A DNA stretch of 64,000 nucleotides from Peromyscus leucopus (lineage: Eukaryota; Chordata; Mammalia; Rodentia; Cricetidae). The stretch spans positions 65,801,518-65,865,517 of the forward strand of contig NC_051063.1 of NCBI RefSeq assembly GCF_004664715.2. Direction: 5' to 3'. Below are positions 55,481 to 64,000 of the stretch, one piece after another (the stretch's first letter is position 1; each line of letters starts with the position of its first letter). Made by a program: the position numbers and the translations under genes. Under the pieces are notes generated by a model that did not search any database, was not told where the DNA came from, and was given only the letters and a program-made list of their open reading frames with translations.

Positions 55481-58400
55481 TGCTGTGTGAGAGGATATGA
55501 TCACTGTAGAGCTAGAGTCTCTGGTCTACTCAGCATGGAACTCCGACATGGCCCTTGCACTGTGGCCTGGAGGTCCCAGGAGATACTGTTTGTGGAGGGG
55601 CTGCAGTCAACTTGGCATCTCTACATTCTCTGGTAAGTGTGTGTATACAGCTCCTCTGCTTCCAAGTTGGGAACACATGTAATTACCATTTCACAGACTG
55701 TAGAGTACCTGGAAAAGCCAGTGAGTTTGAGTAAACAAGACACCCACTGAATCCCTGCCAATGCCCAGGTGCATCATTTACTGGCCTCCTTGGTGAAAGG
55801 GTGGAGGTTAATTTGTTGTCGTCCTCAGCTAAAATGAAAGCAGTACAAAACAACAGCAGAGCTGAGTCTGGACCTCACTGCTCTGATCCCCAAGGCCGAC
55901 TCTGTTCTGTGACACCCATGACATGCGGCCTTGAACAAGCACTCAGCCCCTGTCCAGGACCCCAGTCCTAGTGACTGTGAGGCTCAGCTGCACCAAGTTG
56001 GGTGTGGGTATCACAACTGACCCCGTGGATAACCTTTCAAGGGTTCCATGGCTTGTTTGTGCAGGATTTGACACATCTCACCTCCTTAGGTCTATAGTAG
56101 ACTTTAAGTCTAACCCATGAGTGGCACAGGGTCCCTCTACACAAGTCAAGTTTTGGACCTGAAGTCACTTTGCTGAGAAATGAAGTTTCAGGACCCAAGA
56201 TATGATGGAAAGCTTTGCTTAGATCAGTGGATGCCAGGAGGAAGGCTTGAGTTCCTCCGGCTCACAGGTGGATGACGGGCTCTGCTTTTGCAGACAGGGC
56301 CACTGATGCTGGCTGCCCTTTCCCCTGATGTCACTTTAGGAGGACTCTGAGCTTCTTAGCACACTGTCTGGAATGAGATAGGCAAGTGCTCACGTTCACT
56401 TTCTGGCGTAGATGAGAAGCAGCTTGCAAATTGAGATGTGGCTGTGTTTCTAATAAATTGGCAGCTTGTCTCTGAGTGGGGAGGTGTATAAGTGGAGGAG
56501 ACAGTCTGAGCCTTGGGACGATGGTCAGACAGACTCCACGAAGCTGGCCTCAGCCACTGTTGTCACCGTCTTCACTTTCAGGTACTGGATTCCAACTATG
56601 GAAATGAGCAGGCTTTTCTCCTTCTGTTAGTGAGATGGTTTCCAGGCATTTATGCCCCCAGGCCACCCTTATAGCCTGTCCTTGAACCAGGGCCCCACAA
56701 GGCTGCCTTCTCAGTGGAACTTCACGAAGGGAGTTTTCAACACATGGATTTACAGAAGCAGAAATTAGGGCCCATGCCATTGCCAGGAAGGAGCACGGAA
56801 TGAACCTTGAACCTTGTTTCCAAGGCTGGGATTCAAATCAGGCTCAATTTGAAGGGCACTGTGCACGGTGTCATAACTCCAAATTAGTGCTGAAGGAAGA
56901 GCAGCCAGGGAGATGGATGCTCCTGCAGCCAAATTAAACCGCGCTGATTGGCCCAGCCGAGAAGAATAGGGGTTTTTATCTCCTCCTTACAGCAAACAGC
57001 CCATTAATAGAGGAGCGTTTACTGTCACTTCCTGAGGAATAAAGACATTAAAGATGCTTGATACTTAAAATTATGTTTACGTTGTCTGTGAAAATGTGAT
57101 AAGTACACCCCATAAAAGCAGCAGAGAACTCGCCTTCTGCTAAGTTGCAAATTCAGAGCTTCATCTGGAAGGAGCCCCTCCTGTGTTGTCAAGATGTGTT
57201 TCCTGGGAGATGGCCCCGGCCAGTCAGTAGAGCTGGCGTCCCTGGCAGAGGTGCCGGGGCCACGTCCGAGTGATGCCCGGGTGGCTGCTGTCCATGTCAG
57301 AGGGCTCCCTGTCTTCTGTTCAGCCTCCCTCACCAGCAGGTGTCCTGGTCAACCTAATAGACAAGGAGTCTAGCCTTGTCCTTACGCTGCCAGCTGCAGC
57401 CTAATTACTGGGTCTAATTTGGTAACAGGCAAGTGCAAATTGATGCCAGCCAGCGACAAGGGTCAGGAAGGAGGCGCTGATGGTAGCTGGAGGGCGCATG
57501 CTGGAGATGGCTTTGCCATCTGTATGCAGATTTGCTGATGCAGATGAGTCAGAGGAAGAGAAGGGACCTTGGAGTGTCTCCTTTGAGTCTCCTTCAAGTC
57601 TCCGGTGATCTAAATGCAAATAGCTATAAACAAGGAGGTAGAAGTACACCCCCAACCCCACCCCGCACTTTCCTGCTGCTGGAGCCAAGACTGTGCAAGA
57701 GGTTCCTCTCAGCTAGAATAGAGGCATCAGGAAGCCTATATTCAGTGTGCAGCTGGAGAGAAAGAGCACTCTTGGCTGTCACTGGATGGGGACACAGACT
57801 CCAAGATACAACTCATGGGCAGAGGCTCCATGAGCTAACCACGCCTACCTGGATTTCCACTGTTCACTCACTTTTTCATGCATATGAAGATTGGCCATGC
57901 TTCTCTTTAGGGTGATGAAGTTGACAGCACCCCCCCTCACCCCCGCCTATTGGGCAGCTCCCCTTTAAGTGGGACTGTCAAATCAAGAAACAAAATACAA
58001 TGTGGTCTGGGCTGCTGGGGAGGACACAGCATCCTGTCTGAGTCCTGAGGATGGAGCATTTGGGGTGCCCATTTGCATTAGACTGGGCTTAAAGCACACC
58101 ATAATTTACCAGTCTGTTACTGCCTCCCACCTTCCTGTCTGCCCCCATTTCCATACTGCACAGGTACAGAGGGAATACGCGCCTCCCTGAGAGGTAATTG
58201 AAGCTGTGTGTGGCCCTTGGCCTTTCTCTGAGGTCTGGTAGGCATATGTTCTCTGAGATGTTACCCTATGACCCTAGCTGGAGCAGAGGTTGGGCTGTGA
58301 TGCCGAGAAGCCACTGAAAATCCGGTGGCCCTGCAGTCTCCAGTGGGGACTGGGAACAGGTGAAGGACTCTCCAGACCTCTGGGGAACCCCAAAGCCTCA

Positions 58401-58929
58401 GGGGAGGCAGGTGCTGTCATTGAGATGGGGGGCATGCCTGTATCCCCTGCGTCTCCATTTCTTCTGGGAACAGGTGTTTCATGCATCCATCGCCTCCTCA
58501 CCTGTGAGCACTGAATTGCTGAAATGCAGCAGCTAGCCTAGGGTAACTGTTGAGACTTGCAGTTTTGGGAGCCCAGAGTCACTGTCCCCAGACAGCACAG
58601 GCACAGTCGCTGACAAACTGCAGGCACTGGGGTAAGGGCCCAGAAAGGGAGCATCACCTCTCCGCACCTCTGCCCTTCCTTTCAACTTTGCAGTCTTCAT
58701 CTGGTTTTAGAACACTCTGAGGGGGTGAGGACCAAGGAAAAAGCAGTGGGGTGAAGGGCTCACTGACAGCCCAGGGGAACCCACCAACGTCCAACGTCTG
58801 ACTTGGCCACTTCCTCTGGGAAGCGTGCAGACCTCTTTGACACCCAGGGCCAGGGCAAAGTCAGGGTGGCCAGGTGGGCTATACTTCCCTCTGGTGTCTC
58901 ATTCTTTGTAGGGCCACTAGGGTGTGACT
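55481..58929. other. non-coding; possible conserved blocks 56880-57150 and 57395-57620
   Basis: No gene recognised. 56890-57150 (GCCAAATTAAACCGCGCTGATTGG, CCCATTAATAGAGGAGCG, AAATTATGTTTACGTTGTC) and 57395-57620 (GCCTAATTACTGGGTCTAATTTGG, GCAAATAGC) combine CpG, a CCAAT-type motif, forkhead-like and homeodomain-like sites, as developmental enhancers often do. Confidence 0.5.
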
Positions 58930-59660
58930 TATTGATCTTTCCCTTGAAGTAATCTTTACAAAGACAATATTTAAATAAAAATCCTAAATGTACAATGACA
59001 AGTGATAAAGCTAATTGAGCATAATAAGAAGGCCTTTTATTAGCCACTGAGACGGTCTGGGTAACTTCTCAGATAGGAAAATAATGAAAGATCAATACTA
59101 CTGGTGGACGGAACCCAATGTGACTAGATAAATCAAGGGGACTTCCTGAAAGGAGGGTATTTTACACTTGTGAGGTGAATTAATCTAAGTGTCAATAAGG
59201 AAAACAATTACAAAATGGAAGCTAGCCAGCCCGTCCCTCAGGAGAGGTGTGCACACAGGCCTCGAGGAGATTCTTTTCCCACCAGATACAAGTGTCTCCT
59301 CGTGGGCATCCCAGCCAGGACCTGGGGTGTTGCAGTAACAAAACCAACTCTTGCACGTGATTAGGAAACTCAGCCCCTCCCCTCCAGTCTTAGCCACTGT
59401 TTCTGTCCATAACAAACAGCATATGGGACGTTTAAAATCCCCGTGGCTTCCCATGTAAATGGCTGGTAATTAGTGCTCACTTAGAGATTTCAAAGATGTT
59501 TCAAGTGGTAATTATTCAAGATCTGGGCTACTTGACATGCGGTCATGTGTTATTCTATTGATTTATAGTTTACTAGCACTTTACTAGCACTTATGTTATA
59601 TTAATATTCCAAGTATGAAAGTCATCAAGTATATGCAAATCCCAATTTGTAACGTGCAGA
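58930..59660. promoter_or_regulatory. candidate conserved non-coding (enhancer-like) AT-rich block
   Basis: About 730 bp, clearly AT-richer than its surroundings and free of recognisable repeats: AATATTTAAATAAAAATCC, GTGATAAAGCTAATTGAGC, GGTAATTAGTGC, GTGGTAATTATTCAAG, TATATTAATATTCC and TATGCAAATC (an octamer-like site). A TTTACTAGCACTT unit is directly repeated at 59570-59592. The call rests on look only. Confidence 0.35.
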
Positions 59661-60204
59661 AAGAAAAACATCGCCCAAGGGGCTCAGTAACGACCCAGAT
59701 GTGGCATCCAGGCTTGTTGATACACTGTAGGCAGAGCGGTCTACCACACTCCATGGGTCTGCATTAAGTCAGGCCTGAAACTGATGACCAGAAGAGGGAC
59801 AGCTGGGACACTCCAGGATGATCTTGCAGGGGGCAGCAGGGAGCCGGAGCCACCTACTTTGGGTGGTTAGTGGCTGCTCCTGTTTCCAAGGGAGAGACAT
59901 TTCCCGAGACTTTGGAAAGTCTACAGTGTCATACCTGACGTAGCTTCCTCGACGGCACTTGGTCAGACAATGGTTGCCAGGTCATTCCCAACATGTTTCT
60001 TCCCTTGGTGAAAGTAGGACGCTCCGCATGATAGGATCCTGGGATCAATATAACAGAAGCAAAAATGGCCTGGGTGTACCTCTCTGCTTAGCCTTTTCTA
60101 ATTTCTCTGCTTGACTTTGAGAGACCATTAAGGGCAGGAAAGCATGACCTGGAAAGAAAACACTGTTCAGGTACCAGTAGCCTGTGGGTGCTCAGGGCCC
60201 AGGT
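59661..60204. other. non-coding, nothing recognised
   Basis: Unique sequence without a gene-like frame. Confidence 0.5.
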
Positions 60205-60550
60205 TTTCTTGCTACTGTGATAAAAATACTTTAACAAAAGTAACTAAAGGAAGAAAGAGTTTATTTTGGCTCTGGGTTCTAGGTTACAGTGTGCCATGGA
60301 AGGGAGGTCAGAGCAGCAGGAGACTGAAGAAGCTAATCACATTGTATCCAGATAAGAGGCTGCGGGGTGAATGAATGCCAGATGCTTCTCAGTTCTTTGC
60401 TGCCTCCATAGATCTCAGCGGGGAGGGGGCTTCCTATAATAAGCAGGTCATTTCCTGTCAGTTCACTCAGTTAAGACAACCCTGAACTCCTAGGCATGCA
60501 AAGAGGACCATCTCCCAGGTGATTCTAGAGTTACAGTTAGCACTAGCCAA
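60205..60550 (+). mobile_element. rodent interspersed repeat (LTR-like)
   Basis: TTGCTACTGTGATAAAAATACTTTAAC, AAAAGTAACTAAAGGAAGAAAGAGTTTATTTTGGCTC, CATTGTATCCAGATAAGAGG, CATCTCCCAGGTGATTCTAG and TTAGCACTAGCC are collinear with a dispersed rodent repeat related in layout to 31002-31380. Confidence 0.65.
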
Positions 60551-61718
60551 CATACCACCTGAAAGTGTGTGCACATTCACACGCATGCCCACACACCTAC
60601 ATGTCCTCCCGTGCACAGGAATATTTGCTGCAGATATATGTCATCCACTTACGGGGGCCAGCTTACAACAGGAGAGCACAGGGACAGGAGCAGAGTCACA
60701 GTCTCTGCATGCGTCACAGATGCTCTGCTTCTAAGCCCGACGAGGACATGCTAGCCTTTACTCCACCCCAGCAACAAAACAGCACCCATCCTTAGAGAAC
60801 TGATGGTCCTCTCCATCACCCAGCGTGTCCCCTAAGACTCTCCTGGATTCTCACCCTGCTTCCACCCCCTTGAGCTGTTATTATCTGACATCAAACTTTC
60901 TATCAAGGCATTTTCAGATGGACAGTTTATCAAGTTACACAAGATAGTTACAAAAATGGCCGCTGTGTCTTCATGTGCTGGAAAACTGTGGTATTTGAAA
61001 ATCGCCCTTCTTCTGTGAAAGTTCTGCAGAGCTGGTGTGTTTTCTGATGGTGTAGGATGCTGCAGAGCACATGTTTTAGTCAGATGAAAGCAGCTAACTT
61101 GCTTTCCCGCTCATTATTACCTCTATCAAGCATTTATTACATGTCAGCGAGACTCCTCATTGTTCCTGCCATGGAAAATCAATAGAAAGTCATACTGTCC
61201 TTTGATGGGGAGTGAGTCCGTCAGTGTAGACAAGAGTACAACTGACATTGTTTGTGAGGCACCTGAGAAGACATGTAGGGACAATGCTTGGCAGAGACTC
61301 ACTGCCTCCTCCTGCCTGCTCTTAGGTGCGCTGTTCATCAGGAAAATGGCAGACTTCAAGATGAGGCTGGTGGGGGGAGTCTTTCCAGATACCCACTGTT
61401 TCCTGGGATACCTTGGAGGTGCAGGAGCATCATGGTGGAAAAAGCAGGATGAAGGCAGTTCCCATGTCCATCCTGAGTTCGTGGGTCTTACAGATGAAAG
61501 GTCTGTGGACGGGATGCTCATGCGTGGTAAGGAAGTCATTTTTAAAGTTACAGTTGTATCATCAGTATGTGGCTTGTGCCTTCCCTTTCCAATCTGTGGA
61601 AACCTTAGGCTCATGCATGTACCTGGTCTTGCCATTTATAAGTGATTATTCAGTAATCTCCAGAGAAACGAAAACTTCTGTCATTAAAAATCACTGCATG
61701 TGATTACGTGGGACCATA
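60551..61718. other. non-coding; long overlapping frames at 61144-61645
   Basis: No gene recognised. Between 61144 and 61645 both strands are open for about 160 codons (161 residues plus, 163 residues minus). Neither translation resembles a known domain. CTCTATCAAGCATTTATTAC at 61120 resembles old L2/MIR-type repeats, so this may be an ancient repeat. Confidence 0.45.
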
Positions 61719-61834
61719 TTTTTTTTTTTCAATTTTGAGAAAGGTTCTAACTATATATCTTGAATTTGTGGCCATCTTCTTTCTGCCTTGATCTCCTGAG
61801 TGCTGGGATTATAGTTGTGTACCATGATGCTGGG
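61719..61834 (-). mobile_element. B1 SINE, antisense, diverged
   Basis: An 11-T run, then TTGAGAAAGGTTCTAAC, GCCTTGATCTCCTGAGTGCTGGGATTATAG and TGTGTACCATGATGC in antisense B1 order. Confidence 0.85.
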
Positions 61835-62237
61835 GTCTGCTCTGGAAACTTTAAGCATATTGAAAGGAAGGAAAAAGCTTCAGGGATCCTCGATAGGTCT
61901 TCTCATTAGTAATAGCCTGATTGATTTCTGGAACATTCCAGAAGTTCCCAGCCCACTTTCAGAACAGAATATGGAAGGTATTTCTTCAAAGGCAAGACAT
62001 ACTTGTGTCCTGCTCTGAAGTCACTGTCACATTAGGTCATGAGAAATGTTTCTGAGGACACACACTGGAATAAGAGCCCATTGGTACGCTGTTCTATCCA
62101 CAGCAAATATCAAATGGGTCAGTGCAAAAGCAGATACAGACCCATCTAAGAGGAGTCCTGCAGCCGAGGTGTTCTACAGGGTAATTAGTCAAGTTGAAGG
62201 AAGCACTTCTCTTTCTGTTGGGAGATGGGCAGTTAAT
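61835..62237. other. non-coding, nothing recognised
   Basis: Unique sequence up to the L1 target site. Confidence 0.5.
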
Positions 62238-62249
62238 AGAAAAGCAGCT

Positions 62250-63062
62250 GTGAGTGGGGGTAATGAAGGTCAAGGGTTGAGGGAAAGAGAGCTTAGGTGA
62301 GCAGGAGATCCCAGCTGGATCAAGAACAGAGTGGGAGAACAAGGAATAAGAGACCATGATAAATGAAGACCACATGAGAATAGGAAGAAGCAAAGTGCTA
62401 GAGAGATCCACAGAAATCCACAAAGATACCTCCACAATAGACTACTGGCAATGGTCGAGAGAAAGCCGGAACTGACCTACTCTGGGGATAGGATGGCCAA
62501 ACACCCTAATTGTTGTGCTAGAAACCTCATCCAATGACTGAGGGAGCCGGATGCAGAGATCCATGGCCAGGCCCCAGGTGGAGCTCCAGGAGTCCATTTG
62601 GCGAGAAAGAAGAGGGTTTGTGTGAGTGAGAATTGTTGAGACCAGGATTGGAAAGAGCACAGGGACAAAAAGCCAAATGAATGGAAACACATAAACTATG
62701 AACCAATAGCTGAGGAGCCCCCAACTGGATCAGGCCCTCTGGATAAGTGAGACAGTTGATTAGCTCGATCTGTTTGGGAGGCATCCAGGCACTGGGACCA
62801 GGACCTGTCCTCAGTGTCAGCTGTCAGCAGCTTTTTGAAACCTGGAGCTTATACAGAGACACTTGGCTCAGCCTGGGAGGAGGGGACTGGACCTGCCTGG
62901 ACTGAATCTACCAGGTTGAACTCAATCCCCAGGGGAGTCTTTGCCCTGGAGGAGATAGGGGGTGGGCTAGGGGAAGGGGAGGGGGGGGGAGGGGGGAGAA
63001 CAAGGGTATTTGTGGCTGATATGTAAAATTAAATTAAATTATAAAATTAAAAAAAAAAAAAA
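62250..63062 (+). mobile_element. 5'-truncated L1 (813 bp), plus strand, with 12-bp target-site duplication
   Basis: The 3' part of a rodent L1: GACTACTGGCAATGGTCGAG, GGATGGCCAAACACCCTAATTG, GATGCAGAGATCCATGGCC, CTGGATCAGGCCCTCTGG, a G-rich 3'UTR tract at 62955-62998, then TAAAATTAAATTAAATT and a poly-A tail. It is flanked by AGAAAAGCAGCT at 62238-62249 and 63063-63074, a perfect duplication. Frames across it are broken; no ORF2 function remains. Confidence 0.93.
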
Positions 63063-63074
63063 AGAAAAGCAGCT

Positions 63075-64000
63075 TCCTCTCTGTCCTTGCTGTTTACCTC
63101 AGCCCTGTCCCGTCAAAGTTACCAGTCAAGTAATCATTTATTCGATGTAAGTGACAGATACCACCAGGCCATGAGAGTCCCTGTTCACTCTGGATTCCTG
63201 GTGGAACAAGGCATTCTGTCTCCTCTCCCAAACCAGGGCTCCTGATTGTCTCTGCCAAGGCCAAGCTGCCATCAGCACAAGCCAGAGAGGACTGTGTTCA
63301 CTGATCTCAGAGTGGAACGTGTGGAATCCTATCTGGCCCGTGCCTAATAAATGTTTGATTTCTCTTTTCAAACAGCCTTAGCAGTAGAAGCCTTGTGACT
63401 GTAGCTAGGTATAGCATGAAATGTGTGCTCTGTAAAACACCAGAGTCAGGGTTGGTCTGGAGAGGGAAGTAGGATGCCTGGACCCATTAGAGAGATAGAT
63501 GAGGACAGAGTGGCTCCCTTCTTCCCGATGCACAGGTGCAGTTCACGGGTGGCGGGTTCTGCAAAGCCTGCCCAGCTGCCCCAGCACTCTGAAGTTCCCT
63601 CCCAAGGGCAGCTCTTTCAGTGGGTGGAGTTGTCAGGTGGGGATGTGTATAGAAGGCTTCAGACCTAGGGGATGATTGAGCTTTGCAGCTGCGTTAAACT
63701 CAAACATTTAGAATAGTTTACATCCCCTTTCATTTTTATAAAAAATCACACCGTTTCTCCATGGCATGCACTTCCTCCTAAGCACACAGTGCCGTCCTCA
63801 AGCAGATGTCCTTCACGCCAGAGGTGCCCTGTGCAGGCCACAGAGGATGGTGCCTCTGCCTCCTGCTGTTGTTTTTGTGAGACTGTCAAGGCACTGAGAG
63901 GTTGAAACTCGGGAGGAAGTGAGGCAAAAAAGCTGTGCACGTGGGTCCAGCATTTTGTGGGTTCAGGCTCAGGATCCTTTGCAGTTACTGTTGGCCTCAC
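63075..64000. other. non-coding, nothing recognised
   Basis: Unique sequence. GTGCCTAATAAATGTTTGATT at 63340-63360 resembles the 3' end of an old L2/MIR-type element but is too short to call. The minus-strand frame at the window edge (63746-64000) has no domain. Confidence 0.5.

Overview
The window looks like nuclear DNA of a muroid rodent, most likely a cricetid (hamster, vole or deer-mouse group). It carries B1 (7SL-derived) and tRNA-derived B2/B3-like SINEs, a URR1-like hAT transposon, young 5'-truncated L1 copies with target-site duplications, abundant (TG)n and tetranucleotide microsatellites, and three copies of an LTR that I associate with cricetid genomes. I recognise no protein-coding gene. 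The only exon-like object is a short ATG-to-splice-donor stretch near 1.76-1.92 kb. Nearly all long open frames lie in simple repeats, SINEs or LTRs, or are chance frames.

Layout. 1-9.57 kb is ordinary intergenic or intronic rodent sequence: microsatellites, two tRNA-type SINEs, a complete hAT element with an 8-bp duplication at 4.9-5.1 kb, a (TG)n/(CG)n(CA)n pair at 6.6-6.85 kb and three B1s in a row at 7.1-7.65 kb. From about 9.58 kb to about 27.9 kb the texture changes abruptly. CpG is no longer depleted, recognisable mobile elements nearly vanish, and those still visible (B1 pieces at 9.6, 19.1, 21.7 and 22.3 kb, B2/ID-like pieces at 21.95-22.25 kb) are riddled with small indels and substitutions. 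Short perfect hairpins appear throughout. The simplest reading is rodent DNA represented by very low-accuracy sequence, such as an unpolished long-read gap fill. A genuinely foreign or hypermutated segment is the alternative.

28-64 kb returns to ordinary rodent sequence. It holds LTRs at 29.5, 32.4 and 51.7 kb (one with a (GGC)12 tract), LTR- or MaLR-like repeats, a 37-bp x 8 minisatellite at 41.7-42.0 kb, a 380-bp YYAY tetranucleotide array at 45.4 kb, and a diverged antisense L1 broken up by younger SINEs at 48.3-51.2 kb. Three L1 insertions carry duplications I could read directly (45.9, 53.4 and 62.3 kb). There is a TG-rich minisatellite at 55 kb, and AT-rich blocks at 56.9-57.1 and 58.9-59.7 kb look like conserved non-coding elements, though conservation cannot be tested here.

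There is no operon, pathway or gene system to describe. The main object of interest is the 18-kb anomalous segment, and the first question is whether it is real DNA or an assembly defect.
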